DNA of 64,000 nt from Pseudomonas sp. URIL14HWK12:I12 (GCF_003097135.1 NZ_QEQL01000003.1:434001-498000), one strand, 5' to 3'. Counted from the stretch's first letter, positions 21,532-32,189 are shown. Notes: generated from the letters alone by a model not told the origin. Made by a program: numbers and translations.

Positions 21532-22513
21532 CCTGGCGCTTGCCTGCCTGCTCGCCATCGTAGCGCTCGTAAGCTTCGACGATGCGCTGCACCAAAGGGT
21601 GGCGTACCACGTCCTTGGGCTTGAAGTGGGTGAAACTGATGCCAGGAACATCGGTCAGCACGTCCATCACGTGCGCCAAACCGGACTTGGTACCACGGGG
21701 CAAGTCGACCTGGGTGATATCGCCGGTGATGACCGCCGTGGAGCCGAAGCCTATGCGGGTCAGGAACATCTTCATCTGCTCGGTGGTGGTGTTCTGGCTT
21801 TCGTCGAGGATGATGAAGCTGTTATTGAGCGTGCGCCCGCGCATGTAGGCCAGGGGCGCGATCTCGATCACCTGGCGCTCGATGAGCTTGGCCACATGCT
21901 CGAAGCCGAGCATTTCATAGAGCGCGTCGTAGAGTGGGCGCAGGTAGGGGTCGATCTTCTGCGCCAGGTCACCTGGCAGGAAGCCCAATTTTTCGCCGGC
22001 TTCAACGGCCGGGCGCACGAGCAGAATGCGCCGCACCTGCTCGCGCTCCAGCGCATCCACTGCGCAAGCCACGGCCAGGTAGGTCTTGCCGGTACCGGCG
22101 GGGCCGATGCCGAAGTTGATGTCGTTGCCCAGGATCGCCTTGACGTACTTCTGCTGGTTGGCGCCCCGTGGCCGGATCATGCCCTTGCGCGTGCGCAGCG
22201 ACACCGCCACTTCGTTGGCTGCAGGGTTTTCGAGGTCTTCGACCGCCGACTCCTGCAGGAACAGGTGAACGGTATCGGGCGATAGCTCCGAGCCCCGGGT
22301 TTCCCGGTAGAGGCGGCGCAACAGCAGCTCGCCGGACTGGGTCATGCCGGGTTCGCCGACCAGTTCGAACTGGTTGCCACGGTTGCGGATTTCAATGCCC
22401 AGCCGCTGCTCGATCAGCCGCAGGTGCTCGTCGAGCTGGCCGCACAGGTTTGCGAAGCGTTGGGCTTCGAAGGGTTCGAGGGTGAAGCGATGGGGGGCGA
22501 TGGGTACGTTCAA
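21524..22513 (-). CDS. ybeZ: PhoH-like ATPase (YbeZ)
   Basis: A 329-residue PhoH-family ATPase. The Walker A motif GPAGTGKT is at residues 137-144 and Walker B with D237-E238 is in FIILDESQN. An N-terminal domain of about 100 residues, typical of the YbeZ group, precedes the ATPase. YbeZ interacts with YbeY in E. coli and is thought to act as a helicase-like partner in rRNA processing. It overlaps ybeY by eight bases and follows miaB after 99 bases. Confidence 0.93.
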   Translation of the reverse strand: MNVPIAPHRFTLEPFEAQRFANLCGQLDEHLRLIEQRLGIEIRNRGNQFELVGEPGMTQSGELLLRRLYRETRGSELSPDTVHLFLQESAVEDLENPAANEVAVSLRTRKGMIRPRGANQQKYVKAILGNDINFGIGPAGTGKTYLAVACAVDALEREQVRRILLVRPAVEAGEKLGFLPGDLAQKIDPYLRPLYDALYEMLGFEHVAKLIERQVIEIAPLAYMRGRTLNNSFIILDESQNTTTEQMKMFLTRIGFGSTAVITGDITQVDLPRGTKSGLAHVMDVLTDVPGISFTHFKPKDVVRHPLVQRIVEAYERYDGEQAGKRQDG

Positions 22514-22612
22514 GGCTGGGGATGGCCGCTCTCGGGCTTGGAAGATAGGATCAAGGATAACCCCGGATGCCAGAGCGCGAAAGCTGCCGCGCTGCTGGCA
22601 TCGGTCAGGGGG

Positions 22613-23941
22613 CTATTGCACGATCGAGCCGCGCAGCGAGTGCGGGTAGGCCTGGTCGATGTGCACCTCGATGAATTGGCCGATGAGTGTCGGGTCGGCG
22701 CACTTGAAATTGACGATACGGTTGTTGCCGGTGCGCCCCTGTAGCTCGCCGGGGTCGCGCTTGGAAAAGTCGGTGACCAGGATGCGCTGCACGCTACCGA
22801 CCATGCGCCGGCTGATCTCGAACCCCTGATGGTTGAGCAGGTGTTGCAACCGCGCCAGGCGCTCCTTCTTGACGTCTTCAGGCGTGTCGTCGGCCAGGTC
22901 TGCCGCCGGCGTGCCGGGGCGGCGGCTGTAGACAAAGGAGAAAGAGAAATCCATGTTCACGTCGGCGACCAGCTTAAGGGTCTGCTCGAAGTCCTTTTCG
23001 GTTTCGCCAGGAAAGCCAACGATGAAATCGGAGCTGATGCAGATGTCGGGCACGGCAGCCCGAAGTTTGCGCAGCTTGGACTTGTACTCGAGGATGGTGT
23101 GGTTGCGTTTCATCGCCGCCAACACGCGATCGGAGCCCGATTGCACCGGCAGGTGAAGGTGCTTGACCAGCTCCGGCACTTCGGCGTGCGCCTGGATCAG
23201 GCTGTCGGAAAACTCCAGCGGGTGCGAAGTGGTGTAGCGGATGCGCTCGATACCCTCTACCGCCGCGACCACCCGTATCAGCTCGGCGAGGTCGGCCAGC
23301 CGCCCGTCGCTGGTGGTGCCACGGTAACCGTTGACGTTCTGCCCCAGCAGGGTGACTTCACGCACACCGTGCTCAGCCAGGTGGATGACCTCGGCGATGA
23401 CGTCGTCGAACGGGCGGCTGACTTCCTGGCCACGGGTATAGGGCACCACGCAGAAGGTGCAGTACTTGCTGCAGCCTTCCATCACCGAAACGAACGCGGT
23501 GGGGCCGTCGACCCGCGGCTCGGGCAGGTGGTCGAATTTTTCGATCTCGGGGAACGAGATGTCGACTTGCGGCACCTGGGTGGTGCGCACCGCGTCGATC
23601 ATTTCCGGCAGGCGATGCAGCGTTTGCGGGCCGAACACCACGTCGACGTACGGGGCGCGATCGCGAATAGCCTGGCCTTCCTGGCTGGCCACGCAACCGC
23701 CTACGGCGATGACCATCCCCGGCTTGCCTTCCTTGAGCTCGCGCCAGCGGCCCAGTTGAGAGAAAACGCGGTCTTGCGCCCGCTCGCGAATCGAGCACGT
23801 GTTGAGCAGGATCACGTCGGCGTCTTCAGCCTTGGCGGTGACTTCCATGGCCTGGTGTTCGCCAAGCAGGTCGATCATGCGCGAGCTGTCGTACTCGTTC
23901 ATCTGGCAGCCGTGGGTTTCGATATAGAGCTTCTTGGCCAT
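22613..23941 (-). CDS. miaB: tRNA-i6A37 methylthiotransferase
   Basis: MiaB adds a methylthio group to isopentenyl-adenosine 37 of tRNAs that read UNN codons. The 442-residue protein has an N-terminal UPF0004 domain with its three cluster cysteines (GCQMN, NTCSIRE, GGCVA), the radical-[11 protein letters not shown] motif, and a C-terminal TRAM domain. It is the first gene of the minus-strand operon with phoH, ybeY, corC and lnt, and is divergent from the DUF1820 gene, with about 120 bases between them. Confidence 0.96.
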   Translation of the reverse strand: MAKKLYIETHGCQMNEYDSSRMIDLLGEHQAMEVTAKAEDADVILLNTCSIRERAQDRVFSQLGRWRELKEGKPGMVIAVGGCVASQEGQAIRDRAPYVDVVFGPQTLHRLPEMIDAVRTTQVPQVDISFPEIEKFDHLPEPRVDGPTAFVSVMEGCSKYCTFCVVPYTRGQEVSRPFDDVIAEVIHLAEHGVREVTLLGQNVNGYRGTTSDGRLADLAELIRVVAAVEGIERIRYTTSHPLEFSDSLIQAHAEVPELVKHLHLPVQSGSDRVLAAMKRNHTILEYKSKLRKLRAAVPDICISSDFIVGFPGETEKDFEQTLKLVADVNMDFSFSFVYSRRPGTPAADLADDTPEDVKKERLARLQHLLNHQGFEISRRMVGSVQRILVTDFSKRDPGELQGRTGNNRIVNFKCADPTLIGQFIEVHIDQAYPHSLRGSIVQ

Positions 23942-24065
23942 TGCGCGTCATCAGGGTGTTCGAATGAACCGCGCATTATAAAGGGCCGGCGCCCCGGTTC
24001 CTAGGGTGGCCCGCTGTATGGCTGTGCTATGCTTCGCGTCCCTTCAACCCAGTGCTACCTGTCCG

Positions 24066-24392
24066 ATGAGCAAACCTGAAACTGCCGTGTACCGTGTGAT
24101 TTTCCTGAACCAGGGCCAAGTCTTCGAAATGTATGCCCGGCAGATCTTCCAGAGCGATCTGTGGGGGTTCCTCGAAGTGGAAGAGTTCGTGTTCGGCGAG
24201 CGCACCCAGATGATCGTCGACCCGTCCGAAGAGAAGCTCAAGGCGCAATTCGAAGGCGTCAAGCGCAGCTTCGTGCCGATGCACTCGATCGTGCGCATCG
24301 ATGAAGTCGAACGGCTGGGTGTGGCCAAGATCACTGAGGCCAGTGGCAGCAGCAATGTGATGCCTTTTCCGATGCCCGTTCCGAGCAAGTGA
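24066..24392 (+). CDS. DUF1820 family protein
   Basis: A 108-residue cytoplasmic protein of the DUF1820 family, common in Pseudomonas and related gammaproteobacteria, with no known function. Conserved-looking blocks are YRVIFLNQGQVFEMYARQ, SDLWGFLEVEEFVFGE and RSFVPMHSIVRIDEVE, suggesting a small beta-rich fold. I chose ATG 24066 because it begins the family N-terminus; the frame is open back to 24006. It is divergent from miaB and ends one base before the convergent Sel1-type gene. Confidence 0.87.
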   Translation: MSKPETAVYRVIFLNQGQVFEMYARQIFQSDLWGFLEVEEFVFGERTQMIVDPSEEKLKAQFEGVKRSFVPMHSIVRIDEVERLGVAKITEASGSSNVMPFPMPVPSK

Positions 24393-24944
24393 TCAGGGCA
24401 GCGGAGAGAAGGGCGTGCGCCCGCCGTCGGCGGTCTGCAGCTCCATGAGGTATTTGCGGAAAATCTGCCCCAGCACCTGAGTGGCGTTTTCAAGATCCTG
24501 CGGGCTCATCTGGGCTGAGACCTCGTCGGCGCTGTCCAGCGCGTCTTCGGCACCATTTACGGCGGCCATCTTCAATACGATATAGGCCTGAACGTTGTTG
24601 GCCGGCACCGCCTCGCCGTGAAAGAACATCAACCCCAGGCGGTATTGCGCATCGGCATGGCCTTGCAGCGAAGCTTGCTCGAAGCGGCTCAGCGCCTGTT
24701 GCAAATCCTGAGGCACGGCCTTGCCCTCGTAATACAACACGCCCAGTTCATACTGAGCCTGCGCATTGCCCGCATCGGCTTGCCGCTTGCAGGCATCGAT
24801 CGCCTGGGCAAGGTCGGCCGATTGCGCATCGAGGCTGCAGCGGCCTTGCGCGGGAATCAGCAACGCATTGCCATCCGCCACGGCCAGCAAAGGCTGTACG
24901 AGCAAAAGGCAACCGAGTGCGAAGGCGCGGCCGGTGTGGTTCAT
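24393..24944 (-). CDS. Secreted Sel1-repeat (TPR-like) protein
   Basis: A 183-residue precursor with an N-terminal signal peptide (cleavage near AVA-D) and two to three Sel1-like repeats: AQAQYELGVLYYEGKAVPQD, ADAQYRLGLMFFHGEAVPAN and a weaker third helix pair. Such repeats mediate protein-protein contacts, here probably in the periplasm. No catalytic motif is present and no partner is obvious from the neighbours. It ends head-on against the DUF1820 gene and starts about 145 bases from the end of hemL. Confidence 0.82.
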   Translation of the reverse strand: MNHTGRAFALGCLLLVQPLLAVADGNALLIPAQGRCSLDAQSADLAQAIDACKRQADAGNAQAQYELGVLYYEGKAVPQDLQQALSRFEQASLQGHADAQYRLGLMFFHGEAVPANNVQAYIVLKMAAVNGAEDALDSADEVSAQMSPQDLENATQVLGQIFRKYLMELQTADGGRTPFSPLP

Positions 24945-25011
24945 GAGGGTTGGGGTACCTCTGCGCAGTGGCTAAAAGCCACCTTGGATCTGATTGCATA
25001 CATTATGAAAT

Positions 25012-25052
25012 AAGCCGGGTACTGCTTACAAAGTGTTTCCCCGGCTTTTTTC
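25012..25052. terminator. Bidirectional terminator downstream of hemL
   Basis: An eight-pair stem (25012-25019 with 25040-25047) encloses a 20-base loop and is followed on the plus strand by a run of T. On the minus strand CCCGGCTTATTT follows, so it can serve as the hemL terminator, about 40 bases after the hemL stop. Confidence 0.65.
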
Positions 25053-25089
25053 CAAAACCGCCTCAAAGGGCAGGCGGCCAAGCATTGAT

Positions 25090-26370
25090 TCAGAGCGCGG
25101 CAAAGGCTTTTTCAGCGGCGTCGAGCGTGATCTGCAGCTCTTTTTCCCCGTGGGCGATGGAGGTGAAGCCGGCTTCGAACGCGCTGGGCGCCAAGTACAC
25201 ACCGCCGTCGAGCATCGCGTGGAAGAAACGCTTGAAGCGTTCGGCGTCGCTGGTCATTACGTCGTCGAAGGTGACGATGTCATCGGCGCCGCTGAAGTAC
25301 AGGCCGAACATCCCGCCCGCCTGGGTGGTCACGAAGGGCACGCCTGCGGCATCGGCACGGTCTTGCAGGCCTTGGAGCATGCGCGTGGTGTAGGCGGTGA
25401 GCTCGTCGTGAAAACCGGGGCGGCTGATCAGGTTCAGCGTGGTGAGCCCTGCGGCCATCGCCAGCGGGTTACCTGACAGCGTGCCCGCCTGGTAGACCGG
25501 GCCCAGCGGGGCGATGTGCGACATGATCTGGCGCTTTCCACCGAAGCAGCCTACCGGCATGCCGCCGCCGATGATCTTGCCGAAGGTCGACAGGCAGGGC
25601 GTAACGCCGTAATGCGCCTGCGCGCCGCCCAGGGCCACGCGAAAGCCCGTCATCACCTCATCGAAGATCAGCACCACACCGTGCTGGTCGCACAGCGCAC
25701 GCAGCCCCTGGAGGAAACCCGGTGCCGGCGGCACGCAGTTCATGTTGCCGGCCACCGGCTCGACGATGATGCACGCGACGTCCTGGCCGCGCTCGCCCAG
25801 CATCTGCTCTACGGCCGCCAGATCGTTGAACGGCAGGGTAAGCGTGTGCTGGGCGAAGGCTGCTGGCACGCCCGGGGAGCTCGGCACCCCCAGTGTCAGG
25901 GCGCCGGAGCCTGCCTTGACCAGCAGGCTGTCGGAGTGCCCGTGGTAGCAGCCTTCGAACTTGATGATGCTGTCGCGGCCGGTGTAGCCCCGTGCCAGGC
26001 GAATGGCACTCATGGTGGCTTCGGTACCGGAGCTGACCATGCGGACCATCTCCATGGACGGCACCAGTTTGCATACCAGGTCAGCCATGTCGGTTTCCAT
26101 GGCCGTTGGCGCCCCGTAGGACAAGCCGTGGTCGAGCTGGCGACGCACCGCATCGAGTACATCGGGGTGGCTATGGCCCAGGATCATTGGCCCCCATGAG
26201 CCGACGTAATCGACATAACGCTTGTCGTCTTCGTCGACCACATAGGCACCTTCTGCGTGCTTGAAGAACAGTGGTGTGCCGCCCACGCTCTTGAAGGCCC
26301 GCACGGGCGAGTTCACACCGCCGGGGATGTGCTTCTGGGCTTTTTCGAACAGGCTCTGCGAACGGGACAT
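25090..26370 (-). CDS. hemL: Glutamate-1-semialdehyde 2,1-aminomutase
   Basis: HemL converts glutamate-1-semialdehyde to 5-aminolevulinate, the committed heme precursor, using PLP or PMP. The catalytic lysine is Lys265 in [10 protein letters not shown], and [11 protein letters not shown] carries the PLP-ring aspartate. The 426-residue length is normal. I chose ATG 26370 ([11 protein letters not shown]); a start five codons upstream is possible. It follows thiE by 27 bases, so the thiD-thiE-hemL run is probably one transcript, the usual Pseudomonas order. Confidence 0.96.
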   Translation of the reverse strand: MSRSQSLFEKAQKHIPGGVNSPVRAFKSVGGTPLFFKHAEGAYVVDEDDKRYVDYVGSWGPMILGHSHPDVLDAVRRQLDHGLSYGAPTAMETDMADLVCKLVPSMEMVRMVSSGTEATMSAIRLARGYTGRDSIIKFEGCYHGHSDSLLVKAGSGALTLGVPSSPGVPAAFAQHTLTLPFNDLAAVEQMLGERGQDVACIIVEPVAGNMNCVPPAPGFLQGLRALCDQHGVVLIFDEVMTGFRVALGGAQAHYGVTPCLSTFGKIIGGGMPVGCFGGKRQIMSHIAPLGPVYQAGTLSGNPLAMAAGLTTLNLISRPGFHDELTAYTTRMLQGLQDRADAAGVPFVTTQAGGMFGLYFSGADDIVTFDDVMTSDAERFKRFFHAMLDGGVYLAPSAFEAGFTSIAHGEKELQITLDAAEKAFAAL

Positions 26371-26397
26371 GGTATTCACTCTCAAAAAACGTTGGAT

Positions 26398-27021
26398 TCA
26401 AAGGCCCAGCAGGGCGTTGAAGGCTCGCGCGCGGCGGGTGACCTCGGTGGCGGTGTCTGCACCGAACAGCCCGCCGACCACGGCCAGCAAGTCGGCCCCG
26501 CGCTCGACCAGGTCAGGGGCGTTGGCCAGGGTAATGCCGCCGATCACGCACACTGGCAGCCTGAACCGCTCGCGCGCCTGGTTGACCAGCTCAATCGGTG
26601 CCGGGGGCGCCTGCGGCTTGGTGCCCGAGCCGAAGAAGCGACCGAACGCCAAATAGCTTGCCCCTTGTTGCACAGCTTGCTCGGCGAGCTCGAGGCTGGC
26701 ATGGCAGGTGGCACCAATGGTGGCTTGGGGGCCCAGCAACGAGCGAGCTGCGGACAACGGCCCGTCGCCTTGGCCCAAGTGCACGCCGACGCCCAGGCGT
26801 GCGGCCAGCTCCGCGTCATCGTTGATGATCAATTGGCAACGGTAGGGCTCGCAGAGTTTCATCAAAGCGCTGGCTTCACGGAGCCTGCGGGATTCGTCGA
26901 AGGACTTGTCGCGGTATTGAAGCAGCACCATGCCACCGTCGAGCGCAGCCTGCACCCAGGTCAGGAAACGGTTGTGCAGCAATTGGCTGTCGGTCACGCC
27001 ATACAGGCCGCGCAGTGTCAT
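26398..27021 (-). CDS. thiE: Thiamine-phosphate synthase
   Basis: ThiE joins hydroxymethylpyrimidine diphosphate and the thiazole phosphate to form thiamine phosphate. The 207-residue TIM-barrel protein has the [28 protein letters not shown] and IGGITLANA motifs of the family, which bind pyrophosphate and magnesium. It lies 22 bases after thiD and 27 bases before hemL on the same strand. No TPP riboswitch was recognised upstream of this run. Confidence 0.95.
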   Translation of the reverse strand: MTLRGLYGVTDSQLLHNRFLTWVQAALDGGMVLLQYRDKSFDESRRLREASALMKLCEPYRCQLIINDDAELAARLGVGVHLGQGDGPLSAARSLLGPQATIGATCHASLELAEQAVQQGASYLAFGRFFGSGTKPQAPPAPIELVNQARERFRLPVCVIGGITLANAPDLVERGADLLAVVGGLFGADTATEVTRRARAFNALLGL

Positions 27022-27043
27022 CGGAGCCTCCCGAAGTGGTGGG

Positions 27044-27841
27044 TCAGTTGCAGTAGTCCAGCGGCAGGCGGCGAGGCACGTACTGCCCGCGGCCGAGCCG
27101 CTCGGCGTCGCGCAGGGTGCGCCAGGTGTAGTCCAGGGCGCTGCTTACTGCACTGGCCAGCGCCTCGCCCAGCGCCAGGCGGCCGGCCAGTGCGCTGGCC
27201 AGCGTGCAGCCCGAGCCATGGTAGCTGCCCGGCAGCCGCTGGCACATGGAGGTGTGCTGCAGGCCCTCACGGCCATACAGGCGGTTGTGGATCTCGTTTT
27301 CTTCGCCGTGGCCGCCGGTAATCAGCAGATGCTGGCAAACCGGCAACAGGCGCTCTGCACACTCATCGGCGCTGCCCTCGGGCAACTCGGCGAGAATGCG
27401 GGCCTCCGGGAGGTTCGGCGTGGCGATGGTGGCCAGTGGCAGGAGCTTCTCGCGAATGGCGTAGCCCACTTCATCTTTGCCCAGGCGCCCGCCGCCGCCG
27501 GCACGCAGCACCGGGTCGCAGACCACCGGGATGCCGGGGTTGGCCTGGAGGATTTCCACGACGGTGTCGACCATCGCCAGCGAGCCGAGCATGCCGAGCT
27601 TGATCGCCGCGACGGGAGAGTCGGCCAGCACCGCATTCGCCTGGGCCAGCACCCACTCGCGGTCAAGCACTCGAAAATCGCTGACGTTGACGGTGTCTTG
27701 CACGGTCAGCGCAGTGACAGCTGGCGCAGCATGGCAACCCTGTGCCAGCAGCGCTTCGATATCTGCCTGCAGGCCGGCGCCCCCACTGGGGTCGTGGCCG
27801 GAAAGGCAGAGAACTACGGGGCGGGAGCTGTAAATATTCAT
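27044..27841 (-). CDS. thiD: Hydroxymethylpyrimidine/phosphomethylpyrimidine kinase
   Basis: ThiD phosphorylates HMP and HMP-phosphate in thiamine synthesis. The 265-residue ribokinase-fold protein has [15 protein letters not shown] at the substrate site and [13 protein letters not shown] with the catalytic cysteine and anion hole. I chose ATG 27841 (MNIYSSRP); the frame is open seven codons further up. It heads the thiD-thiE-hemL run and is divergent from ladS. Confidence 0.95.
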   Translation of the reverse strand: MNIYSSRPVVLCLSGHDPSGGAGLQADIEALLAQGCHAAPAVTALTVQDTVNVSDFRVLDREWVLAQANAVLADSPVAAIKLGMLGSLAMVDTVVEILQANPGIPVVCDPVLRAGGGGRLGKDEVGYAIREKLLPLATIATPNLPEARILAELPEGSADECAERLLPVCQHLLITGGHGEENEIHNRLYGREGLQHTSMCQRLPGSYHGSGCTLASALAGRLALGEALASAVSSALDYTWRTLRDAERLGRGQYVPRRLPLDYCN

Positions 27842-27860
27842 GGTCGGCGAGCTTACCACC

Positions 27861-27900
27861 AAACCCTTGCGCTAACCTTGGCGCAGGGCGGGTTTTTTGT
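27861..27900 (+). terminator. Terminator-like hairpin upstream of thiD
   Basis: AAACCC at 27861 pairs with GGGTTT ending at 27895, with an inner TTGCGC/GCGCAG pairing, followed on the plus strand by TTTTGTTT. No plus-strand gene lies upstream for it to end, so it either stops unknown plus-strand transcription before ladS or, on the minus strand, forms a hairpin in the thiD leader. Confidence 0.45.
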
Positions 27901-28063
27901 TTCTCCTGGCGCTCGCAGGCCTGCGCCGGTCGCCAGCCCGCCGTACATAATGGCTTAAGGCTATGCTAGGATGCCGCGACACTGATTACAGGTCTTGCGC
28001 AGCGTCGTCTCACAGGGAAACGGGGGCTCCCGACGCGTCGCGCCCAAGCCAGGTCCAAGCCCA

Positions 28064-30451
28064 ATGCGCTACATCCTCATTCTTCTGCTGGCCTGGCTGC
28101 CGTTGATTGCCAAAGCGGTCGATTTCGACGACAGCACCCGCTCTTTGCCCCTGGGCCGCGCGCTCGATGTGCTGGAAGACCCCAGCGGCGATGCCACCAT
28201 CGATCAGGTCGTGGCCAAGGCGGCCGCCGGGCAGCTGCGCCACAATGCCACCGATGTGATCAACGCAGGCTATTCGACCTCGGCGTGGTGGGTTCGCGTG
28301 GCGTTGCGCTACCAGCCGCAATTGGGCGACGGCGGGACCCGCCGCTGGCTATTGGAGCTGGCCTATCCACCGATGGACCACGTCGACCTGTACCTGCCCG
28401 ATGCCGGCGGGCAGTATCAGCTCACCGAGCGCACCGGCGATGAGCTGCCCTGGGCCAGCCGGCCGATACGGCAGAACAACTACCTGTTCGAATTGCCGTT
28501 CTCGCCCGGGCAGGAGCGGGTGGTCTACCTGCGGGTGCAGAGCGAAGGCTCGGTGCAGATCCCGCTCAAGCTGTGGTCACCGATCGCCTACCTCGAAGAG
28601 CAGCCGGTGCGCTTGTATGTGCTGGGCATGATCTACGGCGTGCTGCTGGTGATGCTCGTCTACAACTTGTTCATCTACATCAGCGTTCGGGATACCAGTT
28701 ACCTCTACTACATTCTCTACATTGCTTCGTTCGGGCTGTACCAGGTATCGGTCAACGGCGCAGGGGTGGAGTTCTTCTGGCCCGATAACCCCTGGTGGGC
28801 CAACGCCGCTACGCCCTTCCTGATCGGCGCGTCGGGCTTCTTTGGCTGCCAGTTCACTCGAAGCTTCCTGCAGACGGCGCGCTACAGCCGCTGGGGTGAT
28901 CGCCTGCTCAAACTGCTGATGGCATGGGGCGTGCTGGTCATGGTGCTGGCGCTTTCAGCCGGCTACGGCCTGTCGCTGCGCCTGGCGACCGCCCTGGCAT
29001 TGAGCTTTACCCTGGTCATCTTCTTCACCGGCGTGGTCGCCTGGGCCCGCGGCTTGCGCCAGGCTCGCTACTTCATGATTGCCTGGACGGCGTTTCTGCT
29101 CGGGGGCGTGATCAATACGCTGATGGTGCTGGGCCTGCTGCCGAACCTGTTCATCACCATGTACGCCAGCCAGCTGGGCTCGACCCTTGAGGTCGCGTTG
29201 CTGTCGCTGGCGCTGGCCGATCGCATCAACGTGATGCGCGAACAGCAGGCGCGTATCCTGCTCGACGCCGGGCAGAAGCTTGAAGCCATGAACCAGCAGT
29301 TGCAGGTGAGTAACCGCCTGAAGGACGAATTTCTTTCAACCCTCACCCATGAGCTGCGAACGCCCATGAACGGGGTGATCGGTTCCCTTGAGTTGATGCA
29401 GACCGTGCCGATGGGCACCGAGCTTGCCCAATACCAGGAGACCGCCGCCGGCTCTGCGCGCGACATGATGCGCATGATCGACGACATCCTCATTCTCTCC
29501 GAGCTCCAAGCCGGGCGTTTGAAGGTGAGCCAGGAGCCGTTTCGCCTGCAGGCGCTGCTGGAAGGGCTGCAGATGCAGCACCTGGGTGCCGCCCATGACA
29601 AGGGCCTGGGGTTCTCGATAAACCTCGGTGACGGCCTGCCCGAACGGGTGCAGGGTGATCCCAGAAAACTCGCCACTGCCCTGAGCTGCCTGCTCGACAA
29701 TGCGGTGAAGTTCACCCGCCAGGGCGCGGTGGCGTTGAGCGTCACGCGGGTAGGCAGCGACCAGCAGCCGACGCTGCGGTTCTGCGTGGTCGATACCGGC
29801 ATTGGTTTCGATATCGACAGCCAGGCGCTGTACCAGCGTTTCCAGCAACTGGACGGCTCGATGACGCGTGAGCATGGTGGCCTGGGTATCGGTTTGGCCA
29901 TCTGCCAGCAGCTGGTGACCCTGATGGGTGGGTGTTTGCGGCATCATTCAGTGCCGGGGCAAGGCAGCCGCTTCGAGGTGGAGCTGCCAGTGGCCGTGGT
30001 AGAGGGTGCCCCGGCGCTTGTGCAGGGCGGCACGCTGGATGTGCCAGCAGGGCTGCATGAACCGCAGGCGTTCACGGTGCTGTTGAACGACAACCACAGC
30101 GTCGAGCAACTGGTGCTGCGCGGCATGCTGCTGCGCCTGGGTTACCGCATCCGCACGGCGGAAAGTAGCGAGGCTGCACTGACCTTGCTGCGCACCGAGC
30201 CGGTGGATGTGGTGGTGCTGGATGAGCCGGTGCCGGCACCCGAGTTGGCCAGGCGCGCACTGGCCCTGCGTGGGGCTGCCGACGTGCTGCTGCTGGCCGT
30301 GGGGCCAGCGTTGCAGGCCGCCGAGCGTGAGCAATGCCGCGAAGCCGGGGTGGCGGTGTTCGTCGAACGCCCGACACGCTTCGACGACGTACAGGCGGCC
30401 ATGCAACGGTTACTGGCCAACCGCACCGTGCGAGTGGCCGCCAGCGTATAG
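28064..30451 (+). CDS. ladS: Hybrid sensor kinase LadS
   Basis: LadS acts through GacS to raise RsmY and RsmZ levels and so favours biofilm over motility; in P. aeruginosa it senses calcium. The 795 residues equal the length I recall for P. aeruginosa LadS, and the thiD neighbour is the same. Order: signal peptide, periplasmic 7TMR-DISMED2 domain (about 30-180), seven membrane spans (about 185-385), HisKA with phospho-acceptor His429 (THELRTPMNG), HATPase_c with DNAVKF, DTGIGF and GLGIGL boxes, and a C-terminal receiver-like domain (about 665-785). The receiver keeps a candidate Asp (VVVLDEP), but its acidic pocket reads ND rather than DD. I chose ATG 28064; the frame opens at 27995. Confidence 0.9.
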   Translation: MRYILILLLAWLPLIAKAVDFDDSTRSLPLGRALDVLEDPSGDATIDQVVAKAAAGQLRHNATDVINAGYSTSAWWVRVALRYQPQLGDGGTRRWLLELAYPPMDHVDLYLPDAGGQYQLTERTGDELPWASRPIRQNNYLFELPFSPGQERVVYLRVQSEGSVQIPLKLWSPIAYLEEQPVRLYVLGMIYGVLLVMLVYNLFIYISVRDTSYLYYILYIASFGLYQVSVNGAGVEFFWPDNPWWANAATPFLIGASGFFGCQFTRSFLQTARYSRWGDRLLKLLMAWGVLVMVLALSAGYGLSLRLATALALSFTLVIFFTGVVAWARGLRQARYFMIAWTAFLLGGVINTLMVLGLLPNLFITMYASQLGSTLEVALLSLALADRINVMREQQARILLDAGQKLEAMNQQLQVSNRLKDEFLSTLTHELRTPMNGVIGSLELMQTVPMGTELAQYQETAAGSARDMMRMIDDILILSELQAGRLKVSQEPFRLQALLEGLQMQHLGAAHDKGLGFSINLGDGLPERVQGDPRKLATALSCLLDNAVKFTRQGAVALSVTRVGSDQQPTLRFCVVDTGIGFDIDSQALYQRFQQLDGSMTREHGGLGIGLAICQQLVTLMGGCLRHHSVPGQGSRFEVELPVAVVEGAPALVQGGTLDVPAGLHEPQAFTVLLNDNHSVEQLVLRGMLLRLGYRIRTAESSEAALTLLRTEPVDVVVLDEPVPAPELARRALALRGAADVLLLAVGPALQAAEREQCREAGVAVFVERPTRFDDVQAAMQRLLANRTVRVAASV

Positions 30452-30501
30452 GGCACAAGCGTGCTTCACTGGTAGGGGTCGATTGCCAGAGCGAGCCTGC
30501 C

Positions 30502-32136
30502 ATGGACCTTCGTGCCTACGCTGAGACCCACAAGGTCACCAACCAGCCCCCCTTGCTGGAAGACTGCAACCTCTACCGTATCGACTTGCCCCTGCAGGCC
30601 TGGGTGCGGCACTTCGGTGCCGGTTGGGCTGAGCCCCAGATCGATGCCTATGGGGCGCTGGCGGGCGGGCCATTGATGGCCGCAGGGTTTCTCGCCAATC
30701 AATACCCGCCGGTCTTCCACAGCCACGATCGCCAAGGCCACCGCATCGACCAAGTGGCGTTTCATCCGGCTTACCACCAGTTGATGAAGGCTGCCATCGA
30801 ACATGGCCTGCCTTCGGCGCCCTGGGCTGCGCCTGGGCCGGGCGCTCATGTGGCGCGGGCCGCCACGACCTACCTTCACACCCAGGCCGAACCGGGCACC
30901 GGCTGCCCACTGACCATGACCTTCGCCAGCGTGCCGGTGTTGCGCCGCGAACCGCTGATCGCCCAGGCCTGGCTGCCCAAGGTACTGGCGCGCAGTTACG
31001 ACCCGCGCGACCTGCCGGCGGGCGAAAAAACCGGGCTTACCCTCGGCATGGCCATGACCGAGAAGCAGGGCGGCACCGACGTGCGTGCCAACACTACCCG
31101 TGCCTGGCCGGTGGGACAGCGCGGCTCGGGGCAGCCCTATGAACTGCTGGGGCACAAGTGGTTCTGTTCCGCGCCCATGTGCGACGGTTTCCTCACCCTG
31201 GCGCAGACCGAGGCCGGGCTGGGCTGCTTTCTGCTGCCGCGCCAGCGGCCTGACGGCAGCCGCAACGAAGTGTATATCCAGCGGCTCAAGGACAAGCTCG
31301 GCAACCGCTCCAATGCGTCCAGCGAGCTTGAGCTTCGGGGCGCCTTGGCTTGGCTGATCGGCGAAGAGGGCAGGGGCATCGCTACCATCCTGGAAATGGT
31401 CGCCCTGACCCGCTTCGACTGCATGGTCGGTTCCAGTGCCTTGATGCGCCAGGCCTTGACTCAGGCGACCCACCACTGCGCCTGGCGCCAGGTTGGGGGG
31501 CGGGTGTTGGCTGAGCAGCCGCTGATGCAGAACGTGCTTGCCGACCTGGCGCTGGAAAGCGAGGCGGCACTGGCCTTGAGCCTGCGCATGGCGCAGGCGC
31601 TGGACCGGGGCGAAGCAGCGTTTGTACGGCTGGTGACGGCGGTGGGCAAGTACTGGATCTGCAAACGGGCGCCGGCGATGATCAACGAAGCCGCCGAATG
31701 CCTGGGTGGCGCAGGCTACATCGAAGACAGCATTCTGCCCCGGCTGTATCGCGAGGCGCCGGTCAACTCCGTCTGGGAGGGGTCGGGCAACGTGCAATGC
31801 CTTGATGTGCTACGGGCTTTGGAGCGCGAGCCTGGCGTGCTCGACAGCCTGTTCGCCGAGCTGGGCGATGGCCACGGCAGCCGGCTGCTCGCCGAAGCCA
31901 TCACACAACTGAAAAGTGACCTGGCCGATACTGACCAGGGCCATTACCGGGCCCGCCAACTGACCGAATCCATTGCCCTGGCCCTGCAGGCCAAGTTGCT
32001 GCTCGAGCACGGTGACAGCGATGTCAGCGATGCTTTCATCGCCAGCCGGCTTGGCGCCGCGCACCGGGCCTTCGGCACGCTGCCGCGAGGGGTGGCGGTA
32101 CAGGCATTGGTGGCGCGTGCCAGCCCCATTGAGTGA
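30502..32136 (+). CDS. AidB-type acyl-CoA dehydrogenase
   Basis: A 544-residue acyl-CoA dehydrogenase of the AidB / isovaleryl-CoA-like group. An AidB N-terminal domain precedes the FAD-binding middle domain (TEKQGGTDVRANTT, LLGHKWFCSAP) and the C-terminal helical domain, where INEAAECLGGAGYIED and SVWEGSGNVQCLDVLRAL are family signatures. E. coli AidB is an alkylation-response protein that binds DNA, but the paralogues in pseudomonads may be ordinary flavoenzymes. The C-terminal part lacks an obvious strongly basic tail. It lies 50 bases after ladS and just before amn. Confidence 0.85.
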   Translation: MDLRAYAETHKVTNQPPLLEDCNLYRIDLPLQAWVRHFGAGWAEPQIDAYGALAGGPLMAAGFLANQYPPVFHSHDRQGHRIDQVAFHPAYHQLMKAAIEHGLPSAPWAAPGPGAHVARAATTYLHTQAEPGTGCPLTMTFASVPVLRREPLIAQAWLPKVLARSYDPRDLPAGEKTGLTLGMAMTEKQGGTDVRANTTRAWPVGQRGSGQPYELLGHKWFCSAPMCDGFLTLAQTEAGLGCFLLPRQRPDGSRNEVYIQRLKDKLGNRSNASSELELRGALAWLIGEEGRGIATILEMVALTRFDCMVGSSALMRQALTQATHHCAWRQVGGRVLAEQPLMQNVLADLALESEAALALSLRMAQALDRGEAAFVRLVTAVGKYWICKRAPAMINEAAECLGGAGYIEDSILPRLYREAPVNSVWEGSGNVQCLDVLRALEREPGVLDSLFAELGDGHGSRLLAEAITQLKSDLADTDQGHYRARQLTESIALALQAKLLLEHGDSDVSDAFIASRLGAAHRAFGTLPRGVAVQALVARASPIE

Positions 32137-32189
32137 GCAGGTGCAAAGCAGGCAAGATGGGCGTACGCCCGAGCACAAGGATCAACACC

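Noticed and set aside
26360..27990. TPP riboswitch before thiD or thiE
   Set aside because: The conserved thi-box segments (CTGAGA and ACCTGA elements) were not found in the leader or gaps.
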